A DNA stretch of 64,000 nt from Coenobita brevimanus. Taxonomy: Eukaryota; Arthropoda; Malacostraca; Decapoda; Coenobitidae. Where the stretch lies: contig CM064684.1 of assembly GCA_032717465.1 (NCBI GenBank), forward strand, positions 2,045,001-2,109,000, written 5' to 3'. The notes beneath the pieces are model-generated. The model saw only the letters and a program-made list of their open reading frames with translations. It ran no database searches and was not told the origin of the DNA. A program made the position numbers and the translations under genes. This document shows positions 28,601 to 42,516 of the stretch, one piece after another (positions within the stretch are counted from its first letter, which is position 1; every line of letters begins with the position of its first letter).

Positions 28601-30079
28601 CAAATATATGTGAACGATGCATATTTTTCCTGACATGTCTAATAGTGCCATCATCTAATCCTATGTAATGTGTGTGTTTGTGCTTTTGCAGTGCAACACA
28701 GTTCACAGCAACCAAGTGCAACATCTGCAACAATGAGCTGGAGTTGCCATCAGTTCACTTCCTCTGCCAACACTCCTTCCACCATCAGTAAGTTTAATTA
28801 GCTTTCATTAACTTAGAATGAATAACCAGTAATCATCAATGGAGGTAGAATTTTGTTTTGTAATATGTGTAATGAGAGAGACTGACGAGGAGAGTGTATA
28901 GGAGTGATGTAGAGGGGTAGAGAGGGAGGGGAAGGCCAAGGATGAGATGGAGGGATGGAGTGGAGAGGTAAATGAGAGAGGGGGGTGTGAGCTGGGAGCA
29001 GGGCAGTGAAATGGAAGGGGACAGGACGACATGGAGGCGATTTGTTTGTGACCATACCTTACGAGATTAAGGCGTCTAGCAATAGATACATAGAGAGGTA
29101 GAAGTATAGTAGTTGTATAAATGGATGGGTGAAATATGATACAGGTGTTCACTAGTTCCAAAGAGTATCATGCAAGAAGAATGTGATGGTGTCCTAAATT
29201 ATCAGTGTAGCTTGTGCTTTCCCAGGGAGTTTAGTCTGTTATTGAATGAATATTTATGTGATTGCAGTACTGACAATGAAATACAGTATCACATGCAAAT
29301 GACATAATGTATCATCATGAAAGCGGGGTTACCCATATAAGGTGAAAGCATTGGGCATTTTGCAAAACTAGTCATTGCCTGTAGTGTCAGACTGTTCTTG
29401 TGTGAAGTGAGAATGGGGAGGGAGTGGGGCTTCCTTCTTTTTTTCCTCTGGTTCATGTCCTCAGTCAGATCATAGTGCAGTAGATAAGGGAAACACCGTG
29501 CATTACTGACATGTACCACTTTGTCTCATTACAGCTGTTTTGAGAGCTACAGTGAGAGTGATGCTGAGTGTCCTGTGTGTCTGCCAGAGAACAGAAAGAT
29601 GCTTGAGGTCATCCAAGCTCAGGTTAGTGTCATTACTGTCAGCTAGAGTTGGTTATTGACAGCCTGGTGGTGTAGTGGTTAGAATACCCAAGGTGGAGTA
29701 ACAGCCTCACTAGCATGTAAGGTTTTGATTTCCAGGAGGTGACTGAGGACTTTTTCTCTCATGTAATGCCATCAGAGTAAGTGTTGGGTCATCTACTCTT
29801 CATTTTAGTGGACTACAGTAGCCTAGCCTCTGACCCCTACTACACTTCTAAAAGGTATAATATGGGATTGGCTGTTGTATTTATTTTACGTCAATTTATA
29901 GTAGTATCATTTTTCCATCAGTATTGTTTATTGCTGTTGTTGTCTACATTTTTTTTAAGAATGTCATTACTGTAACTTCTGCCCTTCTTATCATTTTTGT
30001 TGTAGTCGTCATTCTTGTCACAGTTAGGATCACTGTTATTGTTTTGATTACTGTAATTGTCATGAATAGTAGTGTTATC

Positions 30080-30110
<31 letters not shown>

Positions 30111-33100
30111 ATGGTATTTGCATTATAGGGGGTGAACTATACTCAGTACTTTTTATCAAGGCAGAGATGCACTTGACAAGTTGGTGGTGATTGGCTGAGT
30201 GCAACATTACTTCACAATCTTTTTCCTCATTAGTATTATTAATTGATACTATACTCATCAGCATTATTAATTGATACCTTATATCTGAGGGAGAAATTTG
30301 GGTTAGTAAATAAGTTATTGGGACATGTTGCATTCAGCCAGCCATCACCATCATGTCAAGTGCATCTTCGCCTCGATAAAAAAAACTGAGTGTAGGTGCT
30401 GTAATTAGTAGATGACCAAGAGAAAATTGAAAATGTGTGAAGCTACCATAACCAACTGCAACATGAAGAGTTTCACTAGGACAGGAACAGCCTAGAGATG
30501 GTGGAGACAATATGGGAGTCAGCACCTGAGGTAAAGCATGAACTGGTGTAGAAAGCACTTTGTTAGAGTGAAGAATGGTGAAGCTGCAAATAGAAAAGAT
30601 ATGGTTCCAGAGATGGAAAGAAGTAAATATATGTAATAGGTAGGCCGATTCCCCTGTTGTACATCATTACGTTTCCCATAATATGAGTTTTTTGCTACTC
30701 ATGGGGTGATTAAGGATGAGCCTTCATGTTGTGTACTGATGGTTGTGGATTAGCCACATTACCTTCACGCACTTTTTTATAGACACCTCTTGGTCCAGTT
30801 AGTTATGGAGCTCCAACCAGATGTTACCCATATTGGTCTACTCCCAAGGGTTTATTGCTTATGGAATGCCTGTCAGGGAAGAGCAACTAGTCACTTTAAC
30901 CTAAAGTGTCTGGTCTGAGTAGTTCCAGCCCCCTACACTTCTGATGAAACGATACTGGATTGGATGGTAGATGGATAGATTGATAAATGTAGCCCACACC
31001 TGGAAAGAACACCAGTGATGCAAGTTTTATAGATTGGCAACTGTAGGATAAGTACCTGGGTAAGGAGTAACTCTTATACTGTACATTAAACTTGTTTGTA
31101 GACCTGAAAAAAGCAGTTAACAGAATCACAGGGAAAGTCCTGTAATGGTCTATAAGGAAATTGTTCATTGCAGTGTATGCAGGATTAGAAACTGTAGTGA
31201 GGGTGAAGGATGTTCTAAGGGAAGATTCTGAGCTAAAACTAGGTCTACTTGAGGAGTCAGTTTAGAGCAGACTTCTTTTACTTATGGTCCTTGAAAAGAT
31301 GTTGAACCCTTATCACTAGAATTTACTGCCTAGCCTTATCATGAGAATTTACTGCCTAGCCCAATCATGAGAATTTACTGCCTAGCCTTATCATTAGAAT
31401 TTACTGCCCAGCATTATCAGGAGAATTTACTGCCTAGCCTTATCACCAGAATTTACTGCCTTATCATGGGAACCCCAGAGCTGGCGTACCATGAGAACTC
31501 CCATATGCTGATAACCTGATGCCAGTGTGTGATACCCAGTGTGGTGTTGAGTTAGTGAGTGATTGTACGTATGATTTGATAGGAAGGACTCAGCAAGAGG
31601 CCTGAGGGTGAATATTTCAGGGACAAAGTCAGAGGTTAACTGTGCCTGTCAAGGGAATGAAAATGGATGATGGCCTGGTGTTGTCAGTGAAAAAGTTGCA
31701 GGTAGGGGTTCGGGACAGTGTAAATATTGCAGTCAGGAGGTATTTCTCTCTCTCTCTCTCTCTCTAAAAAAAAAATATCCATGCAGTCTCCCATCTTTAT
31801 ATTTTAAAATAGTCACTAATAACTTTCTATGAATGTATACGTCTGGTGTTTTTATTTGTACACTGTGAAGAGAAAACTGTGTAAGATATATAAAACATAT
31901 TACCCATTTATAGAAATTGCTTTAGGAAAAATTGTGAACATAAACAATGTTTATTTTGGAACCATTGATTACATGGTTGAAGACTGGTAGGTAGTGGCAA
32001 CCATCATCCATTCACTTGATGTAGTACTGCATACATCTTCCTTCATCTGTCATAATCCTTTTTCTTTGTCTGTACTCCTCTCTTGCTATTTCTCCCATCC
32101 ATCATTTCACTTTTTATTACTCTTCTTTCCACTTCAGTTAGCTGTACACTGAGTGACAAGTGAAATGGTGTCCTGCAACCCAGAAGCCATTTACAGTGCT
32201 TTGTGTGTGTGGAGGGGGAGGGAAACTGGTATGGTGTGTGTGGAATATGATGTTGTTAGTTTCATTCTATGGTGTGGGGAATAAGGTGATGAGGATGAAG
32301 TAGATGATGCAACCTGCTTAAGTACCATACCATACAAGAGAATGTGCTATGTGCATAATTAAACTGGTGGGGAAGAATCAGTAGAGAGCCTCATAAGCAG
32401 GCAAAAAGTACCTGTTGAGATAATCTTAGACTTTTTGGTGACTGCATATGCTTGAACCACATGCTGCACTTAATTTCTTTGATTCCTTCAGTGCTGGAGA
32501 GCATTAATATTGTTCATAACTTTACAGAGAGAATGGAAAATGAGTGATTGACTAGAAGAGTGAATGTGAGTGAGGTAAAATGAGGGAGGGAAGAAGGAGA
32601 TCAAATATAAGAAAGGACTGGAGTGGAGAGGTATATGATTGTGGGTGGTATGAATTAGAGTGAGAGCAGTCTGATGGATGGAGAGGACTGGCTGAATTGG
32701 AAGCGGTTTGTTAGTGTCCACTCTTTTCGAACTAAGGTGCCTGGTTATACATAGATATTTAGATGAATGGATAGATAGATAGTGATGATCATTTTGTAAA
32801 AAGATGTGTGGCTGAATCGGTAGAGAGGCGGCCTGCAGTCCTGATGGACCCAGGTTCGAATCCCGGCTGGGCCAGGGAACAGTTTAAGGATTTGAATTTC
32901 ATAGAAGCAGACTTTCCTGATCTACCAGTTGACCCGCCGACATGTCATAAAATTACCCCCGCTAATACCAATACACCAGTCCTGTATGAGACAGCCCTAG
33001 CATGTATTCAATATGGACGGTGGGTGTTAGCGCCGAAGTGGTGACATGTGGAGGTGTATGAGGACTACTGGGCCTTGGGATAGGCTACTGCCCCCGAGAT

Positions 33101-36100
33101 ATAGGCCCTGAAGCCTTTGCCCAGAGTTGGACAAAAAAAAAAAAAAAATGTAAAAAGATGTGTGTTTTATCTCACTTACAGTACCTTTCCCAACAATGCA
33201 GGAAACTCACCGCAGCCAGCATGACCAGTTTCACGAACAACTGGAACGTTCATCAGACTCGTTTTCGGTGCTGGCAGATTACCTTGGTCGTGGGGTGTTT
33301 ACCAGCCTCCGCACCCTCCATGCACTCTACCCCTCCCTCAACACCACCAAGGGTAAGCTGTGTACGAACCACACACTTGACTTAATGCACCGACACACTT
33401 TCATCTTGAAGTTGGCTCTCTGTTGCCTGTTTTTGTTTTTTCTTGGAGGGAACAACCTTGTGGGCTCCTGTCCTTTGGTTCCTTCTTTCTTACAAAATAA
33501 ATAAATAGATAAATAAATAATATACAATGCAGCAGCAAGTTGTGACATAAGGACATAAAGCGCTTTCATCACTGTTCCCTCACACTGTATACTCCTAATC
33601 TTTACTTCTGTCACAGTGCAACTATATTGTAATTGTTTCACTTTAACTTGCTCTGGATTTTTGTCCTTTTGCGGCTTATTTCCCATAGCATCATTGCATA
33701 AAAAGACAGTGCTACTGCTTTGCATCATTTCCATAGCATTTCTTCATGACTAGCATCATATTCAGGTGTTATTCAATTGTTCCATCTCAGCATTCAAAAC
33801 AGAGATAATTTTAGGCCATCTTAGAGTGAAACAAGTAGACACATTAACTTTGACCATATATTATTTCTTCCCAGACTCCTACAGCATAATGTCATATTAG
33901 GAACAGTATAATCCAGTTATGGTGTACTGTTTTAATTTGTGTCATGATGTTACACCCGTTTAGGATGAAGGAAAGATCAGCTTAAAAAGGCAGCACTACT
34001 GTAGAACCATTTTACTGTAACGTAAATTTTGCCATCTCTCCATCTTGACTACTGGGTTGTAACAAGAGATTAACACTAGAATATGATGCAACCATGAAGC
34101 AGTGCTGTGAGAAGGATATGGAGCCGTCCTGTTCTAACACTGCATTGTCTGAAATAAGCTGCAAAAGGAAAAAAAAAAGTCTGGACCAAGCTTAGGTAAA
34201 AGGACCATAGTGGGCAGTTTTGCTTGATACTTGGAGATAAAAATTGCAAAGACTTAGGTAATAGACAGAGATGTGGGTCATTGCACTAGGTACTTTTTTG
34301 GTGGGATTGCTCTACTTCTTTATGTTCCTTTTCTCTGTTTCTGGTCTACCCGTCCCATTCATGTAGTGGAAATAGATTGATGATGGTGCTGATGGAAATG
34401 GAGTTAGAATGATGATGATGATGAAGAGGAGGAGGAGGAGGAGGACAATGAAAAAACAATCTGTGGTGCTCGTGGGTGTAAGGTTGGTGATGATGATTAG
34501 GAAAAATAAAACAAGATGATGGTGACACTTACCGAAACAGTGTTGGGTGGTGGCAGTGGGGTTGACAGAAGAATGATCAGGATGATAATGGAAAAAAATA
34601 TTAGGGTGATGATAATGGAAAAAAGGATTAGGAGAGTGATGATAATTTGTTGCAGTCAATGGCCATCAAAATTTCTTCATTTACGATGTCAATATTCTGC
34701 CTATCACTCTAGTCTTGTTCCATCGGCCAAGTAGCTGGGAAGAGAGGAGGGGAAAATAATTGTGGGGGTGTATGGGATGCCTGGTGCCTGGTGGTTTAGT
34801 GGGTTAGGGGATACCAGCTAAATGTAACCCATACAGTGTTTAAATTCAGGGGATTCTAGGATAGATTAATGATGGTGTTGTTTTAATGTGATGCCTGGTG
34901 GTCTAGTGGGGTAAGGCACTTGACTTTAATGTGGCCTTCAAAAGATTTATTACTCAGTTTAATGGCACTCAGGGGAAGGCAACTGGTCACTCATCTTAAA
35001 CGTCTGGATTGAGTAGCGTAGCCCCAGACCTCAATACTATCACTGGGGCAGTAGTGGTTGAAGCAGTAGATAGATAAATAGGTAGGTACATAAATAGATA
35101 GAGATACTGTAGTGTTGGTATGGTACAGCATATGCACTCTGAACTTCACTCTGCAGTTGACACCCAGCATATGTTAACTATGCTTGTGGTAAGTTCAGCA
35201 TAGTCTCTCATTTATTCACACACTTTAACTGAAATTATTTAAAAGTCAGCCTGCTACTGGAATGCTTGTGTTTATTCAGGGACTCCAGCTCTCCCAATAT
35301 TCCACCACATCTGCCACTATGCTGCTCTCTACTGGCAAACTTTTTCATATTCCATAGCCCAGTTATTTTATTTATTTATTGGTGCGTTCAGATTTATTTG
35401 CTCATCTTAGGAAGGATCTGTTGTGTGAAGGGATTAGTTGCAGGTATATCTAACCCCTTCAGTTTTAAAAATCTATCCTAATATGATTAAAATTGTTGTC
35501 TGCTTGAAGTGTTTGAAACGAGAGAAGCTTTATATGTTTCTCTGACCCTAGGTAACAAATATACTTTAAATTTGAAGCAAAATTGATGGATATTAAGAGG
35601 ACTTTTGGGTCTAATTGTTCTGTTGTGATGTTGTGCATGGTAGCACTTGTAAAAATATTTTGAGTAGCAATTTAATTAATTATGTGTTAATTTATTATTT
35701 TTTATTTATTTTTCCATCTTTAGAATTATGGAGTACATATAAAGTTAATACAGCTGTCATTCAGTGCCGTTTAAAAATTTTGTAATGCTTGGTCACTGGC
35801 GTGGATTGATGTGGGGAGTTCCCTGAAGTAACTCCAAACAAGCCAAGCCAAGCAAAATGAATGGAGATTTGACTTTTTTTTTTTTTTTTCTAGAGCAGTG
35901 TCATAAAAATTATATGAGGCAATCTGTGGAGGAAGTCCAAAGTGCCATACATCCAAAATTTGAATTCTGTCTTCTGTTTTCTTGATTTTAATGTTAGCAC
36001 ATTTGGTGTCTAAATGGCTCACTTGGTAAGCTGCTGTACTCACGCAGTTGCAAGCGCTGGTTCGAATCCCCGCATTTGACCCCCTGGGGGTAGGGGGGTT

Positions 36101-39100
36101 TCAAGAATACTCCCCCAGTATCCCTGCTTGTCGTACGAGGTGACTAAAAGGGTTGGTGGTGGGTTAGTGCCCCACCCCGTAAAAAGAACTAACTAAAAAA
36201 GCAAATAAAGCGCCTCGGACCCGGACGGACCATACGTTGACGACTAAGGAACGGACAAAGGACATTCTGAGAGTAGGAACGTGGAATGTGAGAGGAGTGA
36301 ATGATGAAGTGAAAGAGAGAGAGATTGTCCAGGTGCTTGAGGATGCAAAAGTGGATATATGTGGATTGACTGAAACTAAATGGAAAGGTGAAAGGATGAG
36401 AGAATGGGAATACGGTGTAGGTATATGTGCGGGAGTCAGTGAGAATGAGAGGGCAAGAGAGGGAGTATGTCTGATGATAAGCAAGAAGTGGAAGGAGAAT
36501 ATAAGAGAGTATGGAACAGTGGGTGCAAGGATTGTATGGGTGAGGATGAAAGTAGGTATACAAGCATGGGCGATTGTATGTGTGTATGCTCCAACAGAGG
36601 ATCGAGTGGCAAGAGTGAAAGATGAGTTTTGAAGTAGGAGTAGAAGCATGTATGGACAAGTTTGAGAGGAGCGAGAGAGTGATGTTGATTGGAGACATGA
36701 ATGGCAAAGTCGGGAATGTACGAGTGGATGGAGTGGTTGGTCAGTGGGGTGTGCCAGCAGAAGTAGATGGGAATGGTAGTGCTTTGGTGGACATCTGTGC
36801 TGGTAAGGGGTTGGCAATAGCCAACACCTACTTTAGATCATAAGATGATCCACCGGTATACATGGAGAGTAATGAGGAGGATGGATGGTGAACTTGTTGA
36901 ACGAAAGGCAATGATAGACTACGTGTGTGTGGATGAGCGAATGAGAAGACAAGTGTTGGATGCAAGGGTGTGGAGAGGGTGGGGGAATGGAGTCTCGGAC
37001 CATCACTTAGTGATGGCCAAGGTAGAGCTGCAAAGAAAGTGGTTGAGGAGGCGAAGGGAAAACAGGAGGAAACATCTCCTGTGAGAAGAGTGTAGAAATT
37101 GCAATTTAGTGAGAATAGGACAGAGTATAAGAGCATAGTGGAAGAAAGATTGGGAAGGTATGAGCTAGAGCAGATGGAAGGGTGGAAGACATTATGTAAG
37201 ATATTCACGGAAGAGATAAGCGCAGCGTGTGAGGTGGTTTGTGGAGTGAGGAGGAGATTTAAGGGTGTGCAAGGGACAGCATGGTGGAATGATGAGGTGA
37301 AGCAGGCTGTGGAACAAAAGAATAAGGCATATGGTGAATGGTTGGCGAGTAGAGGGAGGGGAGAAGATGAGAGAGAGAAGAGAGAGGTATATGTGAGCAG
37401 GAGAAGGGAGGTTAAGAGACTGGTGAAGGAGAGTAAGAAGAAAGTGGATGAAGAGTTTGGGAGGAATCTGAGTGTGAAATGGAGGGAGAGTAAGAAATTG
37501 TTTTGGAAGGAGGAAAAGAAAGTAAGGATGTGTGAAAGGGGAAATAGTAGGGGAGTGAAAGATAGGAATAATAGATTGTTGGTAGAGAAGAGAGAGAAAT
37601 TGAGGAGATGGAAGGAGCACTTTGAGGATTTGTTGAATGTAGAGAGTGAGAGCAGTGTGAGTATAAGTGGTTGGGGAATGGCTGGGAGAAGAAGAGATGA
37701 GAGGAGGGAGGAAGAGATCAGTAGGTCGGAAGTAGTGGAAGCGATGAAGAAGATTAAGCTGGGAAAGGCCCCAGGAATTGATGGAGTATGTGGTGAAATG
37801 CTTAGGTATGGGGGTGAGATTGTTGCGGAGTGGATATGGAAGTTGTGTAGATTGGCTTGGGAAGAGGGAAGGGTTCCAGAGGACTGGAAATCAGGTATAA
37901 TTGTTCCTCTGTACAAAGGAAAAGGGGAGAGAGAAGTATGTGGTAACCATAGGGGTATTTGCCTTCTTAGTGTGACTGGTAAAATATATGGTAGAATACT
38001 CATTGATAGGGTTAGGCATATGACAGAGGAGCTAGTTGGAGAAGAACAAGGGGAATTTAGGAAGGGAAAAGGGTGTGTAGATCAGATATTTGTTCTAAGA
38101 TGTTTAGTGGAGAAGTATCTAGAGAAGGGAAGGAAAGTGTACGCTGCCTTCATGGACTTGGAGAAAGCTTATGACAGAATAGATAGGAAAGGTATGTGGA
38201 AGGTATTAAGAATATATGGAGTGGAGGGGAAATTGTTGAGTGCTGTGAAGAGTATGTACGAGGGAGCTAGGGCTACGGTGCGAGTGGATGGTGAGCTGAG
38301 TGAGTTCTTTGATCTCAATGTGGGACTGAAACAGGGGTGTGTAATGTCTCCATGGCTGTTTAATATATATATGGATGGGGTCGTAAGGAGGTACAAGGTA
38401 GGGCAGTGGATGTGGGGGTGGCCCTAATGAATGAGGGTGAGATTTGGAAGCTTCCGGTGTTGCTGTTTGCCGATGATACAGTATTGTTGAGTGAAGATGA
38501 ATGGGAGTTGCAAGGTTTGGTGAATGAATTTGGGACAGTGTGTAGGAGGAGGAAGCTGAAAGTTAATGTAAACAAAAGTAAAGTTATGGTGTTTGAGAGG
38601 AATGAAGTCACAGAGTGTGCAGTGAGGTTGGATGGTGAGGATATGGAGAATGTGAGTGCATTCAAGTACTTGGGTAGTGTGATGAGTAAGGATGGAACTT
38701 TGAGGATGAAGTGCGTGAAAGGGTACAGCAGGGAAGGAAGGTTGTAGGCATGCTGAAAGCAGTGATGAGAAATAGGGAAGTGAGTATGGAAGTTAAGAAG
38801 TCTCTGCATGATGGTATTGTGATCCCTACCCTGACGTATGGAAGCGAGGGCGTGGACCTTGCAAGAGGGGAACAAGTCAAGAGTGAGAGCAGTGGAAATG
38901 AGTTACTTGAGAGGAGCATGTGGAGTGACATGGAGGGACAGGTTGACGAATGAAGAAGTGAAGGAACGTTGTGGGGTAGATGTGGATGTGGTTGAAAAGA
39001 TTAGGAGAAATACACTGAGGTGGTTTGGACATGTGGAGAGGATGGAGAGTGAAAGACTGACTAAGAGGGTGTATGTGGGTGAGGTGGAGGGAGGGAGAGG

Positions 39101-42100
39101 GAGGGGTAGAACGAGGATGAGGTGGAGGGATGGAGTTGAGAGGTATATGAGGGAGGGGGGGGTGAGTTGGGGGGAGGGGAGTCAAATGGTGGGTGACAGA
39201 ATGACTTGGAGGCGTTTTGTCTGCGGCCACCCTTTGCGGGATTAGGGCGTCGGGCTATAGATAGATAGATAGATAGACATTTGGAATTACATCACATAAC
39301 TCTCACATTTCTGTATCATTACTTCTTGCTGTCTCTTTGGGTAATATTCTTTGCATTTTAGAAGTTTAATATTCTTGTGCATTTCTTGCTATTAGAGTGT
39401 GTGTTATTGTTTGCATCATGAATTTTAGCCTTAGAATTTGAAAATATTCCTTGCATTTCAGGATTTTAACTAGTATTTGATTTCTTAATATTCTTTGTCT
39501 GTCTTGACACTGATAGATTCCTTAACCATTTCTGTGTGATGATGTACTTTTCCTTTTAATCTTGCTGCCTCTGTATGATTTCATTCAGCATGGAAGGGAC
39601 TTTTCAAGCTGGAGGAGTTAAATTTATATACAGCCTTTGTTAACCACTATTCTATTACAGGTCTTCTGCAACAAATCCACCACCACACACATCACCAGCA
39701 GTAAACATAAACACTGGTACTCCCTATACATCACAGTCGCACTTAACAATGTGAGTGCGCCACACACACTCTCCACTAAGATCCTTGGAATGACATATAA
39801 CACTGGACTCACCTTCAACAACCACGCAGATGTCAAGAGGCGATGCACCCCCAGACCCCGTGCATTCAGGGCTACTACAGGGCCAGACATTGGGCAACAA
39901 AAAGAAATATTCTCCTTACACTGTAAACAGTATACTAGACCAGTGATGTCCTGTGCCTTCCCAGCATGGACTTCCATCATATCTAATACCCACTTTAACA
40001 CCCTGCAAATCTTACAGAACAGTGGCCTATCCATCACCACTGACTGCACCAAAACCGCTCCCACAGCTCACTTACACTCTGAAAGGAAGGTCTTTCTGGT
40101 CAGAAACTACCTTGATATGAGAGGCACACAATTCTCTGTAGCAGCCTGTGCCGGTACATGGCTACCATCACTACATGACACAGACACACAACACACATAG
40201 GCACATAAAACGGTCACCACACAAACACTATTCAAACACTAGCAGTGAAGGTACATCTACAGACTCACTTCATGCACAAGGTAGTAGAACACCTCAGTTA
40301 TAATACCATAGTACAAGCCCGCTCCTGATATCCACCCATTGGAGTTGTCCTTAAATAGGGATGCTCAGGTTCACCTATCCAGGCTTAGATCAGGATATCA
40401 CCCACATATCCATAGCTACCAACTTAGATTTGGTTTGGGTAGAATCACAGATGACATGTTCCCAGCTTGTAGAATATGCTCACACAACAGAAGTCACACC
40501 CGGTTGAACACTACACTACAGCATGGTGTAGGGAGCCTATGGGACAGTCCCACAGGGGCAGTTGCTTACCTGCAGTCAATGGGTCTCCTCAGTCAGATGG
40601 ACCAGGGTTGAGGATAGCAACTACTAAAGATACTTCTTAAGTTGAATATAAATTGTCTGTTGGTAGCAGAATTTAAATGAAAAGCACATCCTGGTTGACG
40701 TAGTTAAAAATCTTAGTAAGTCATAATATTTGGTAATGTTTCCTACAGTTCCCAACCTTGATATTACATAATATTTTCTGTTTCTTGATGTCTTAATATG
40801 CTTTTGATGCTGTTTGCTGCATGCCTGGATTTTCGTAATGTGGTTTTGATAATATTTTACTGAATTTCAGGATTTTTTTTTTCCATTGTGCAGTTGTCTC
40901 CGTGTTTCATAACAATGCCTACAGTACGTTTCATGATGCGCTGTATTTTCTGCATTCCAGGACGTTTCATTGAGTCACACATTTCCTCTGTGTTTGTTCA
41001 GTGAAAGCATCCATAGAATTGTTTTGCATTTCATGACTGGTTGCCCATTATCAAAATTTCATGACTGGTAGTGTACTTAATGTCAGTATATTATGACTTG
41101 GGGTAAATTATATCCTCAGTATTTACGGTAATGAATTTTTGGTGTAGCTTCCCTAATACCAGTATTCTAATCCTGCTTGCTGTTGTTTGGAGTTTGTGTG
41201 TTTTTGCTGTTACCAGTAATTATTATATTGTATCATTGTGGTTTTGGCCAGTGACAGCAGGCAAGAGATACATTTTGAATTGCATTTAAGAGAAGAATTT
41301 GGAGGCACTTCTGTAATGGCATTGGCAGTAGATCGATGAGACATATTTTTCTGAGGTCAGAGACAGGAATCAGGTTTGCTCCTCCAGTTGTCAGGATATC
41401 CTCACAAAATGTATAAACATTCAGCATGGCAGATGTCAGAAATCCAGAATGTGACATTTTGGAGCTTAGCAGTGGTTCTCCTTTGCCTTTGAAAATTTCA
41501 CGAGTTATTGTTGGCATATACACACCAGGGATCCTCATGCCTACCCTTGCTAACAGCATGTTGTAAAAGCAAAGTAGCAACATCACTCAGAATAAGTGTG
41601 TAGCTACACCAAGTTTCTGTAGCAACTACACAATATTTTATCATTTGTTGATGCATGTTTATGATAATCCAAAGTAAAAGTGAAGATTGCATTTGTATCA
41701 CAGTAGCATACAACAGTTTTGTTTACATGAGACATTGCATATCAACCTTGAGCTGCTCTAAGCCTGCTTCTGTGCCAGATCAACTTGACCGGATTATGAA
41801 TTCAGTGCAACTTACTGCTGTCGTGATGTGCAAAAACAGGAATATCAGTGTGGCTTACTACTGTACAACCTTAAGTCTGATCTCACAAACACATGTCTGC
41901 AGATAGACCAAGGCAATCCATATTTCACCCTTAGAGTATGGTTGCCAGCAGAAATGCCTCCAAGCATCACCATCCATATTCCTATGACTGCCTAAATGTT
42001 ATCTCTTGCCTTCGTGGTGCCTGTTGCTTAAGCCCTTACCTTGGGAGCTTAACTAGGTGATGACCCTAAAACCCTGATATCCCATTCCATCCACTGCCAC

Positions 42101-42440
42101 AGTGAGAAGTTTTATCCTAAGCTGCCCTCCAGTGTGCTGTGTGTGCCTTGGGCCTTCCACCTTGTTGTCAGTCTCTCCTGCCCTCCCTCCTTTCTCCCAG
42201 ATTCTCTCTTTCTCCCCTTCCATCTCTGTACTCTACCTTTGATTGTCACTCAGTTTCTCCCTCCATCCATCTCACACTTATTCTTCATCCACTTTTTTTC
42301 TATCACTCCCTTCACTGCACTCTGTTTCTCCTTTCATTTTACCTCACCTCTCCACCTAAGATCACTACTGTCTGCATTCACCTCACCCTCCCTGTTCCTG
42401 TCACCACTTCACTGTTTCTCTCTTCCCCCCTCTGCCTTAG

Positions 42441-42516
<76 letters not shown>

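Noticed and set aside
32811..32880. Functional tRNA gene at the SINE-A head
   Set aside because: It continues into a SINE body with poly-A and target duplication; the same body occurs elsewhere without the head.
33353..33504. Alternative VPS11 end by read-through of the exon 19 donor
   Set aside because: Open for some 50 codons but runs into the LINE-B fragment. The donor GTAAGC is strong and downstream exons keep phase.
34312..34659. His/Pro-rich minus-strand ORF
   Set aside because: Composed of translated GAT/GAG simple repeats.
36007..36078. Functional tRNA gene
   Set aside because: A and B boxes are good but the acceptor stem is not. It is joined to a LINE inside one target-site duplication.
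41233..41586. 117-codon minus-strand ORF in intron 19
   Set aside because: No recognised family, no splice or promoter context, and length expected by chance in 64 kb.
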